The position numbers were made by a program, and so were the translations under genes. From Membranipora membranacea (taxonomy: Eukaryota; Bryozoa; Gymnolaemata; Cheilostomatida; Membraniporidae): DNA of 64,000 nucleotides. Shown here one piece after another: positions 23,445-34,071 of this stretch; the stretch's first letter is position 1, and the number at the start of each line of letters is the position of its first letter. The notes below the pieces were generated by a model. The model made no database searches. It was not told where the DNA came from and worked only from the letters and a program-made list of their open reading frames with translations. The stretch covers positions 29,238,283 to 29,302,282 of the forward strand of contig OU612066.1 in assembly GCA_914767715.1 (NCBI GenBank), in the 5' to 3' direction.

Positions 23445-24540
23445 CAGCTTTTAGATCCTGGTTGACACAATTGTAACCGATAATAACCCAAATTTTCATT
23501 AATTTAGGACTACATTTTCAAGCCACAATTCAGAAATTCAGAAAGCTGTCAGACAAATTTGTTGTCAGCATGATGTACAGCAGGAGATTGTCTAGATTTT
23601 GATCAGAGTGATTAATGATTATGGCTTTACATTTTGAGATATTTTGATTTTTGTGGCTAAACTAGCTTTATTTGGTCCAGAACATGCGCTCCTCTCTAGC
23701 CAAAAAACAGAAAATAGGTTAAACAACACGTTATACACAATAGCTTCCATTAAACTGATCGTATATCCGAGATTAATTAAGTAGGACGTCTTGAGCACTG
23801 CATTGTCCACTCTAGAGTATATAATAACTCTATGGTTGTATAACAAAAGGCCTTTTGTTTGGTGAACAAAGGAGTACAATGGCAGGCAAAGTTTGCATGT
23901 CTGATTACATGTTGGATGTGTGTGCTTGCATGCTGGGGAGCATGTATGGTAACCTCAATTCTCCACTTTTGATACACTCATTTGTGGGTATATCAGCATG
24001 GAATTTATAACGTTTACTTCGTGTTTTATGTATTGTAATGTGATATTTATTGTGAATGAATGAATTTTGTGTTTGATTAATTGGACTGTAATTTGGAGTT
24101 GTTCATTCCTTGGCTCAAATCCCAAATGATAAACTATCCTCCAATTTCCTGTTTTAGAATCCGCAATATGTATGGTTCAAATAGTACGAATGCAATGGTA
24201 GCAGATCTGGACTTATAATTGCTGATAATTCGGTTATTAAAGAGAGACTTCAAAACACAACTGAACTGTTGATCAACAATACCTCAGCGGTAAGTAGAGC
24301 TACTATCGTACAATGTGCGCTAGCCTCAACTACTGAGCACTGGTTTAGTTTTGAGGTTGGTGCAATTCTCGGTGGAATTGCTCAAGGATTTATTTTAAAT
24401 AATAATAACAAAATATAAATATGGTTCTATTCGTCAGGCAATAAATCAATCAATAATTTGACAATATCTTGGCATTTATCGTTTAGTCATAAAAATACAT
24501 AAACATTCAAAATCTTTATAATAAGATCTTACCCTTGGTG
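23445..24540. other. AT-rich DNA without a recognised gene
   Basis: Minus-strand open frames at 23,619-23,977 have no recognisable features. Nothing else is supported. Confidence 0.4.
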
Positions 24541-24559
24541 CAGATGACCTCGAATTCTG

Positions 24560-24985
24560 TGTGATATTCAGTGTGATATCTCTGTGTATCTAGACTATCT
24601 TAGACTAGGTTCCTCGCTGTGAATCGCGGTATTTGTATCTCTGTGTATCTAAACTATGTTAGACTAGGTTCCTCGCTGTGAATCGCGGTATTTGTACCTT
24701 TGTGTATATCAAAGCTCTGTTGGCTGAATGTGTCTAAATGATTTTAGACAATTTTTCTCTCTGTGGATGTGCCTCCTTGGGCTGACTGAATCAGATAATT
24801 CTCTGATTAAATCTGTAATGCTGTACGTCGTGAACCCGCTTCCTGGCGCTGACTGAATTTGTTATCTTCTTGTTGAAGAATAGGCCTCCTTGGGCTGAGT
24901 GAATCAGATAGTTATCTGATTAGATGTGTAACGCTGTATGTCGTGAACCCGCCTCCTGGCGCTGACTGATTTTTACAAGTGTCCA
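24560..24985. repeat. Two short tandem duplications
   Basis: First unit: CTCTGTGTATCTA, then GACTAGGTTCCTCGCTGTGA and ATCGCGGTATTTGTA, present twice at about 24,575-24,700. Second unit: GCCTCCTTGGGCTGA, AATCAGATA and GTCGTGAACCCGC, then TCCTGGCGCTGACTG, present twice at about 24,765-24,970. The following 25,000-25,540 also repeats a GCAATCTTTCCAGGGTTG block. The whole stretch may be a solo LTR or another repeat-rich element; no target duplication was found. Confidence 0.7.
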
Positions 24986-25540
24986 TCAGGCTTTTATAGT
25001 GCTGGTTTCCTGTCCCGTTATTGTGCAACGTTTGCATTTACAGGCGTAAAGGTGTTAACCTTGTTATTGGTTTTAGCCTCAATTTCGTCATTACTCTCTT
25101 TTGATTTGCGTGTTTTGTCAGTTTTAATTATCTAGCTGTCAAAACATGGTTAGTCTGTCCTTTGCTTGACCTTCCCTCATTTTTGTTTTGGTCATTTTTA
25201 GATAATTTATGGTGTCAAGTGCACCTGTTTATCCATGGTGTAATCTGATGGTTTTCCGGGGTTTGCAATCTTTCCAGGGTTGTTTTGAAGATCTTTTGTG
25301 ACTTCTATTGCTCGTTGTTTTCAAATATAGCTTATGGTGTCAACTGCACTTGTTTTCTATGGTGCAATATATTGGTTTTCCAATTCCGCAATCTTTCCAG
25401 GGTTGATTCACGTGCCCAAAGATCTCGTGACTCTGCGGTTATTTTGAAAATGTTTTATGACTTCTGTTGTTTTCCCGTTGTGTGATTCTCCTCGAGTTGT
25501 TTCACGTGCCCAGATTTCTTATGGCCCTGTGATTATGTTT

Positions 25541-26690
25541 TGTTATATTTCAATACGCCCTCGGTGTATTATTCCCTCTATTTACTACAATATTACTATT
25601 TTCCATCACCATATAGCCTGTGTCTAGATAAATTTCAATAATGATAACCTATGATGTTCGCGCTTTAACCCTACACTGAAATGTTTAAGTATGTTTCTGT
25701 TGGGTCTTATTTTAAGCTCTTAGTAATAATTGAATTTAAACTAACTTTGCTTTGTTTTGTTTTACAGATTATGTGGGGTTAATGGTGATTTCCTGTCTGC
25801 ACAGCATGCTGGGTTGAATCTCAATGCATACTCTACTACCCTATCGCCCTGATTCTATTTCATATCTATAACTCTAAAGTCCTTGGTTCTCATATCATCA
25901 ATTCGAAGTCGGCGAACGAGCAGCAAAGCTCTCACAACAAGCAGATCAAGCCTATAATAATCATGCTGAAACAGATCACCACAGCTATTCAAATTGACAA
26001 CATGTGGATGACAATGGAACTTATGACCAAGAAAAGATAATCAGAAACCAGTGTAATTTGTGATATGATGTCTGGTGACCTAGGCCTCACCCTTAGTCTT
26101 AGCTTTTGACCTTTGTAAGCTCATTGTTTTTCTCCGCTTTTTGAAACTAATAATAATTACCAATAATAGGTGCAAAGGTAATTAGTTTTGACAAGTGTCA
26201 TATTTTTATGGGATTTCTAATCCAGATTATGATTGGTTAATAATTTTTATGGTTTCGGCCCAGGGTCTGGTACAGAAATGTATTTGTTGAATATTGACTA
26301 GTTATTTATTAGTCTGCGGCTTTATATGATATGTGATTGACCTTGAGTTTTGTACTGTCGCACTTAATAAATCATTTGAGAATAAGGATACTTCAATATC
26401 ATGTTGTGTAAGTGATTGTTGCACATTCGGAAGAAAATATGGCTGCTCTTATACACTAAGGTAATTATAATACATGATGTTCTTTATGATGATTACATAA
26501 GAAAATGTCATCTGACAGGTATACACAATCCACCCGCTGCTACAATATGTAGAAACCACCGGTAAAGGGTATTTTACAACTGTATTTTATTTTGTAATGC
26601 AGAAAGTGATAGTAATTACATCTTAATGGGTGACACTGGTAGTCCTAATAATAGGTATTAATGCTATGGGTGACAAAAATATGTTTTTGA
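25541..26690. other. Non-coding DNA upstream of the VPS54 fragment
   Basis: No exon is supported, and in particular no recognisable N-terminal VPS54 exon. Short TAATAATA runs occur. Confidence 0.4.
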
Positions 26691-26699
26691 ATGAGATGT

Positions 26700-27125
26700 C
26701 AATTAGTAGAACTTCCTTTGGCGGCTCTTCTCATCCTAGTATAATAGTGATAAATAGTAATAATAGTGATGGATACTAATAAATACTAGTCTCGAAAGTG
26801 TTTAGGAGGTGGTGGAAGTAGTAGGATTTTAGAAAAAGGTATCCTGTTCTGCATTATTTCTTATTGTCGGCTCTTCTCATACTAGTCTAATAGAAATAAA
26901 TAGTAGTAATAATAGTAACAAATGCTAGTATAGGAAGTGTTTAGTAGGTAGTTAGTAGGTTTTTGAACAAGGTTTCCAGTTCTGTATCCCTTCTTAACAT
27001 ACTAGTCTTGTAGTAAGTGTTAAATAGTAGTTATAATAACACATATTAGTATAAATGGTGTTTAGTAAATACAAGTAAGCTGAAGAGTAATGTTTCCTGT
27101 TCTGTGTAACTTCTTGCTGACATCT
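26700..27125 (+). repeat. Three diverged tandem units of about 140 bp ending at a splice acceptor
   Basis: Units start near 26,720, 26,870 and 26,990. Each contains CTCTTCTCAT or a decayed form, ACTAGT(C/A)T, AATAGTAATAATAGT-like runs, GTGTTTAG(T/G)A and TTTCC(A/T)GTTCTG. The last unit runs into CTCTTCTCATCCTTTTGCAG, the acceptor of the first VPS54 exon, so the repeated unit includes an intron 3' end. Confidence 0.7.
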
Positions 27126-27143
27126 CTTCTCATCCTTTTGCAG

Positions 27144-29939
27144 ACAGTAATAGAATATATATCAGCAGTAGACAAGGTAACATCTGAGAAGAATACTCTA
27201 GCAGACCAGATGAGAGGTCTCAACTTTAACAGCTGGCTTCTAATGATGCAGGATTTCATCATATACTCATCATTATTAACAGGGTCAAGGTAAAAACAAA
27301 GATATAACTCGTCTTACTTAGGGGGTCTTTCAAATTGTATAATGATTTTTGAAGCAAAGTATCATTATCATCATGCTAAAAAGTTGTTGCTCATTTGGAT
27401 TTCAATTAGAGAAATTTGTATTCAAATCAGTCACTCAAAATGTACTAGTTCCATCAGTGAGGGAGCGAGACCTGCTAGGGTCTCGCTCACTCACTGAAGT
27501 AGCAATCAGATAACGATTTGGCTGTTTTTAATTGAAAGACCCCTCAGACCACCCAAATTGATGCCTCGTTCCAGTCCACCTCCATCCAGCTAAAAGTCGC
27601 CCTCCCTCGGCGGTTTTTTCATCTCCCGTTAACTAGTACACACCATTAGTTCAGAGTTGTCTTAGCATTGTGAGCATTCCATCGTCGTGAGAGTTGTTAT
27701 TTTATGTAGTATCTGATCAAGGAGTTAACTCCTTTATCTGACTGTACACTACTTTTAAGCCCTTTGACAGTCTCTCAGATCAAACAAATGTTTTATTTGG
27801 AGAATACTTCTTGATAGATAAACTCTTACTATTGTAGGTATTATGTGATCTGATGAGGGAGTTGAGTGCTATAGCTGCAGGGATGGAGAATGTAACTCTA
27901 CCTCGGGGGTTGATGAGGACGCCCAGAGTCATCGCTCATCTGTACTGTGAGTTTTGAATCCGATATCATGGTGTTGATAAAAGTGAATGCTTGCAATGTT
28001 GGGTGAAAAATGACTGAGAGTGGAGTTTATTAAAATGAGTCATAAAAAGGATTTGGCATGTTTTTGGGACCTACATAGTACATATTTCTGAACTTACATT
28101 ACTAAAATCACATGAACTTACACTGCTACTAAATCTCATCCCTTCTTTACTCATGTGTGAACATGGTATGAGGGTAATGATGATCATAAAAGCGTTGCAT
28201 GATCTCACTTTCTAAATCCTTTAATTTTCGGCTAACTGACATTAAAATTAACTCTCTAGCTAGTAGTGTCATTGCTCATTTTGTGATGGTCCTTTTGTTT
28301 TTTCAAATTTCATTTTCCTGAATGCACGAGTCTCTTTACAGTAGACCTAAAACAGTTAAGATGTAAGTTGTCAGGTATGAGCGTAAGGGCTGCATGTACA
28401 TATTTATAACTGATTCTTTGAATATGATGATTGAGGGGCTCCAATTCAAAGAGACTTATACTCAAGTATCAACGGCTTGATTTATCCAAATTATTAAACC
28501 TGAAGGGTGATTGGCAACCTTCTTGTCTTGGAATTTTGCTATATTAAAAATATCTGTCATATTTTTTATGATTACATCTATGCTAATGAGCATATGAGCG
28601 GTTTGAGGTTATTGTGAGGAAGAGCAGTCTCTCATTGTATCTTATATGTATCCATTTTCTGGTGATGGGCATCAAATATCAACTTTGGGCGTTTTCCAAC
28701 ATATGAGTCCTGATTTTATGGAATAGCGGAAAGGGACCACTATGCTAAAATCCAGCAAAATATGTTATGATGAAAATAGTAATCCTTCCAATGACAAATA
28801 AAACTTCTATTTCAGATCCGATCAGACAGGCGGTCAGAGTATTATCACTGAGATGTTTGCAGATAAAATAAACCGTGAGTTGAAGGATCTCATCATAAAA
28901 ACATGTGAACAGGCCAACGAAAGGTGCTCTAAGGTCATAAGTGCAAGGTCAAAGATAAGTCAATACATACTTTATTCTCGCTGACATGTAGTTTCAAACA
29001 GGGAGTCTGGATCACATAAATAATTAGCATATGTAAACAGGAGTTGTCATCTCCTTGTCAAATTTCAACTGTGAGGAAACAGCCGCAAAATGATAACTGA
29101 GTAACAAGAAATATATGCTTAATTTCCTCATCTTCCATTCCCCTTGAGTAGTCATTGCTCTTTATTGTATTGATTTATTATTCATTGATTATTCTTTCTA
29201 AATTCCTCTTTTTCTGGTTCCTTGTATGTATTGTTAGATAATATAAAGTTATTTATTTTACCAGGATATCTTCATGGAGAAGTTATCATCCCATGAGTTT
29301 TTCACTCTCATGTCCTCAGTGGAGAGATTCTCTAAGACCTGTGAGGCGTTATGTGGCAGTAAAATCTCTACAAGTATACTCTAGGAGTATACCACTTTTC
29401 ACTTGTCAGCAAACGCTACATATATACATACATATATAAATATATATACCAAAGAGTGGCTTCCTGAGCTATTTTGCTGTATAGCTGAAAATGTCTTTCA
29501 CAATATTTATGTACTTTGTGGTATCTCTATCAAAATGAGTGATATAAAGACGTCTATGCACTAAACATGCTTCAGAATGCTTGACTTGCAATCAAATCTA
29601 GCTTTGCTCAGATAATTCTCCCAATGGTTATGTGCTATAAAATATATAGTATAGTATATAATATGTGCGATCAGTATCATATTATGGTTTCAACATTGAC
29701 ATATTCATATTGTGAGTTATGATGACCTTATATTTTACTTGGTATTTGTGCAGTTTGATGTTGGATAATGAGAGATGGAGACCCGCTGATATACCTCAAG
29801 ATTTTCAGTCCCTGGTGACTCATTGTGAGTTGTGTGAGCAGCTTACTACGGTAATGGATGAGACATTGGACAGGGAGAAGACAACTTCAAATCTTATATC
29901 TAGTGTCATCCTCAATAACTCTCAGTATACTATAGCAGG
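27144..29939 (+). pseudogene. VPS54: VPS54 (GARP tethering subunit) gene fragment, probably decayed
   Basis: VPS54 is a subunit of the GARP complex, which tethers endosome-derived vesicles at the trans-Golgi. Exon-like segments on the plus strand: 27,144-27,289 (LADQMRGLNFNSW, compare human LADQMRMLNFPQW), 27,838-27,946, 28,816-28,954 and 29,265-29,373 (together SARSK + DIFMEKLSSHEFFTL, human SRAKDGFLEKLNSMEFITL), and 29,754-29,939 (LDNERWRPADIPQDFQ, human LDNERWKQADVPAEFQ). The human comparisons are from memory. Junctions do not keep one frame. The donor after 28,954 reads AAG|ATAAGT, as if GT had mutated to AT. The conserved QANRF-containing exon expected before the last piece is missing, and no N-terminal or C-terminal exons are seen in the window. 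It is therefore probably a partial copy or pseudogene, or an assembly problem. Confidence 0.72.
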
Positions 29940-30071
29940 GTATGTTATACAGTGCTTCCATCTCCAATATAGTTAACCATGAAAATATATATAAATACAC
30001 AAATCCTACATTGTTTTACACTAGCTGTCAAGTGTTCTCGGTGATTTAGGTCAGTTGGTTCCATCTTAACT

Positions 30072-30205
30072 AGCTATAATTAGTGGTAGCTATAATTAGT
30101 GGTAGCTATAATTAGTGGTAGCTATAATTAGTGGTAGCTATAATTAGTGGTAGCTATAATTAGTGGTAGCTATAATTAGTGGTAGCTATAATTAGTGGTA
30201 GCTAA
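30072..30205 (+). repeat. 16-bp minisatellite, eight perfect copies
   Basis: The unit AGCTATAATTAGTGGT is repeated eight times without a mismatch, starting at 30,072 and every 16 bases to 30,184, then a partial unit. Perfect copies imply recent expansion, so length is likely polymorphic. Confidence 0.97.
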
Positions 30206-31189
30206 CATTAAAGCAAACCCCAAACTCTTAGCTTATATATATTTGCTCCACAAGGATGCTTAAAAAAAATTAAGAGAAATACTTATTGAAAAGTGCATTG
30301 GCATTTAGGACAGTGACAATCAGCGCAAGATTGTGGTGAGTTAGACAAAACTGATGTGTTTTATTTAACCTTTTTTTTACTATTTTACGTTCGTTGTTTT
30401 AACATGGATCTCATTTTTTCTCTAGCAGTCCCAGCCCAAGATCTATCTCAAAAAAGTTACATGTATGATCAATGCAGTTAAACCAAGGAGTAACAGCGAA
30501 AGTTAAACACACATGTAGTTTTCCAATCAAGACAAATCTTGCAATTTTCCTTATTCAAGGCTAAGCTGTGAATGATGAATGAATGTTGGGAGCCTCCATT
30601 CCCGATTGAGATGGTCAATTATCTTATTCATTTTTGTTTTCTTGAATTCTTGCCATAGCTCAATGTGGGACTAAACCACAATGCATTCCCATTTTTCTCA
30701 TAATGACACAATTTGTGGTCATTCTGAGAAAATCTTATCAGCTTCACTGAAAAAGAATGTATTTAGGGGCACACTTCAACAGATTTTATGTAACAGACAA
30801 ACTTTGCCGATGGTATTATGTTGTAGATGTGTGAGAACAGCAGTTAATCAGCATTAAAGTACTAAATAGTTCTGCCTTTGAATTGTATTTTGTTTCAGGA
30901 AGAAAAAAAATCTTAGATCTGCAGCTGGCCTTTTTGAATACCACCTCTCCTTTCCTTCTCCTTTTTATGCTCTTGACCAAGCCGCAACATTTCATTTGGG
31001 GGTGGGGCATTGGAAGCCGTCCTCATGTGTTTTGAATTTTTTGCTCTCATTTTTCACTCCATACTACAGACTTGTCCTCTCTTACATACTGAGAAGATAA
31101 TTGCTAATCAGTGATTTGTGTGAAGGTTTACTGAAGATTTCTTCCCAGTGAGGTAATAATTGAGCACTTGTATCTTCATACGCATTTAT
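30206..31189. other. Non-coding DNA between minisatellite and LINE
   Basis: I looked for VPS54 C-terminal exons here and found none. There is nothing else recognisable. Confidence 0.4.
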
Positions 31190-33562
31190 TGGATCACTGT
31201 GCTCTTGATAACATCGACATAATTTTTTTTTAATTTGCTAATCAGAGCCAACACTTTGGCTAGCAGTTGCCTGTCAAAAGCATTCAACACAAGCAGATTG
31301 GAAAGACCCGTCTTTGTTTTTATGATTATTCTCACTTTACACCTGGAAATATATCTCAGGTATTCCCCATAATAAACTGGAATCCGGTCATAGTGTCCAG
31401 AAATTGCGATGCTTTGGTCTCTGAGTTTACCAATATTTTCAAATACAATATACACAGACTGGTAAAACCAAAAACACGATTTGTGAGATTATGCCCCCTT
31501 GGTTAGATGAAGAGGTTGAAAACCACATGAAGATTCGAGATAATCTCAAAGACAAGGCGAAATGGAAAGATTATAAAAGAGAGAAATTTGGTTACAAATA
31601 TGATTAAAAGGAAGAAAAAGAGTCATTTTGAGAACCTAGTAAAAAACTCCCAATCTCAGAATACTAAACCTCTTTCGGAGGCTTTGAACTTGAAATCCAA
31701 AAATCCTCATTCTGTTTGCTCATCAGATATTACAGCTGATGTTATGAATGAACACACTGAATTAGATTCTTCTCTTAGAATGGAAATAGTATCATAGCGT
31801 TATACAGTTAGGACACTAAACACAGGGACCCATCTGACTGTTATCTGATTGGCTGTCCCTAGTAGCATGAATAATTAGCCTGAGAAATTGTCTTGTTTAC
31901 AAAATTGCAAACAGTAATTATACTCCTACAGTGTCGATGATTAGGGCATTTCTAGACTGCTACTAGGGACTGGCTATTTTTGCAAGCCCTTTGTTTTGCA
32001 AAAGAAAGCTAATGATGCTATTCCAGATATGGAATTCAATGAATGAACATTTTTCTACTGTAGCCTCAAAACTGTGTTCTAAATTTGTCAGAGATAGGTT
32101 TCCTTTCCAGGTGAACTCAAATCAATATGCCATCAAAGGCAATTTGTTATTGTTTGAAAGTTTTACTCATCATCAATTTGCTTATATCTTAAAACATTTC
32201 ATCAAATAAATCTACCGTTCAGGACGGAATTTCTGTCCAAATGCTGAAGAAAACGCTGCCTTATATAGTGAATATGTTGACTAATATGCTCAATAGGATT
32301 TTGTCTGTAGGCTGTTTCCCATCTGATTGGAAATTGGCTAGGATTACACCTATTTTCAAACAAGGTGACAAGGGCACTCCTTCAAATTATAGACCTATCT
32401 CCATTCTTCCTATATTATCGAAAGTATTTGAGAAACATGTTAACGTCTGTTTGACGAATTTCCTCACAAAAAACAAAGCCATTCATAATTTGCAGGCGGG
32501 CTTTCGCACTGGACATTCTTGTACTAATTCAATTCATAAAATCTTGTCAAATGTTACTGATAAAAAGCAGAAACAGATAACCATTGCAATGTTTTTGGAC
32601 TTCTGCAAGGCATTCGACTGCGTTGATCACCAGATTTTGTATCAAAAACTCAAGAATTTCAAGATAGAAGGCTCATCTTTACAAATTCTCAAATCCTTTT
32701 TAGTGGATAGGAGACAGTTCGTCGGCTTTTCAAATCAAGTATCCAAGGTTTTGCCTATCACAGTTGGAGTTCAGCAAGGCTCAATACTTGCTCAAACTCT
32801 GCTTTGATGTTCATCAATGATCTGTTGACATTGTCTTTGTCATCATCGGCTCACGCTTATGCTGACGATACCACATTCACCTGCTCACATTCAGATTCCC
32901 TTCAACTAGAACGATTTTGCTCCGTGGATTTGGAAAAGATACATGAATGGTGTGTTTTGAATAGGATGACTATTAATATCGAGAAGTCACACTTCCTTGT
33001 GTTCGGAAAATCAAAAAATAAGATCATCTCATATCTGGGATACAAATTTATCACAACTTATCACAGAAATATCTGATAGATAGCATATTTTTAAAGCAAA
33101 AGTCTGCTATGAGAATTATTGCTATTGTTCACCATATACCAAATTATCTTACTGATACAAGAACACTGTAAAACATTTAATATTTTACCACTTCCAAGTT
33201 TGCTTGTTTTGGTTTTAATTCCATATATGGGTATCAAATATTTAATAGTTTTGTTCCTGAGTTTGTGAGTAATTTGTTCATAAGTGTTAATAGCAGATAT
33301 CCACAGAGAGATATTTTTAAACTGAATCTATGTAATGACATCAAGATTAATACGTCCATCGCGAAATCGTACAATGATTTACCAGTTTCTTTTCGTTCAA
33401 TGACAAGACTATCCTGTTTTAAACGCAGTCTATTTAAATATCTCATCTCACTTATATAGTTTTCTTCTTTTTTTCTCTCTCTTTTCTGTTTTGGCACTAA
33501 ATGTAAAACATTTTGCCCAAAATGATTTAGACTGCCAAATAAAGTATTGAAAAAAAAAAAAA
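31190..33562 (+). mobile_element. 5'-truncated LINE (Jockey-superfamily, L2/CR1-like) with poly(A)
   Basis: A retrotransposon copy on the plus strand. From about 31,270 the frames match the end of the endonuclease and the linker (PWLDEEVENHMKIRDN near 31,500). The reverse transcriptase is at 32,241-32,807 (NYRPISILPILSKVFEKHV, then QAGFRTGHSC, LDFCKAFDCVDH, GVQQGS) and continues after a frameshift at about 32,804 with FINDLL and the catalytic AYADDTTF at about 32,860. Post-RT sequence at 33,080-33,460 ends in a poly(A) run at 33,550-33,562. Stops, the frameshift, a short deletion between GVQQGS and FINDL, and an insertion at about 31,797-31,985 make it inactive. Confidence 0.88.
31797..31985. 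mobile_element. Short insertion inside the LINE
   Basis: LINE coding similarity stops at about 31,797 and resumes at about 31,990. The intervening bases contain an inverted pair TCCCTAGTAGC (about 31,856) and GCTACTAGGGA (about 31,960), suggesting a small MITE-like element. Its termini and target duplication are not resolved. Confidence 0.45.
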
Positions 33563-34071
33563 TTAGGGCGTATTATTTGTGACACATTCTTCAATATCTT
33601 GCTTTAAGTTCCTCAGCAATAAGTTTCGGAATTTTACCACTGTGAGAACTTATATTAACTAGAGTATCTGTGTCTCTAACTTGTGATATATATAAATGAA
33701 AAAAATCCCTTTAGTTTGACATGGGAAACTTGTCAACAAAGACTATGATTAATGTATGTAAAAACCTTTTAGTGCAATTCCCACGCAAAGCATGTTGTTG
33801 TTGTCTATGTTCGTCGACTAACCAATGGATGCTCCATTTCTAACCTCATTTCAGAGTTCATATATATAATACATGTGTAGATTATATATATATCTTGCTT
33901 TGACATATAAAACCTTGACTCAGTTAATTGTGTATATTATATTAACACTTTACAACCACGGAGTTTTGATCACTCCATATTACCATCCATAAAAAATACG
34001 AGCTCCGTCTGATTCCTACCATACATTCAATTCATTATAAACAGTTTAAAAAGATATTAAACGTCTGCTGC
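33563..34071. other. Spacer and probable RRS1 3' UTR
   Basis: The part next to 34,072 must hold the 3' UTR of RRS1 (minus strand). No canonical poly(A) signal was seen close to the stop. AT-rich tracts occur near 33,860-33,890. Confidence 0.4.

Noticed and set aside
24530-25620. Solo LTR
   Set aside because: Repeat-rich with a TATA-like TTTTATAG, but no TG...CA ends with a target duplication could be identified.
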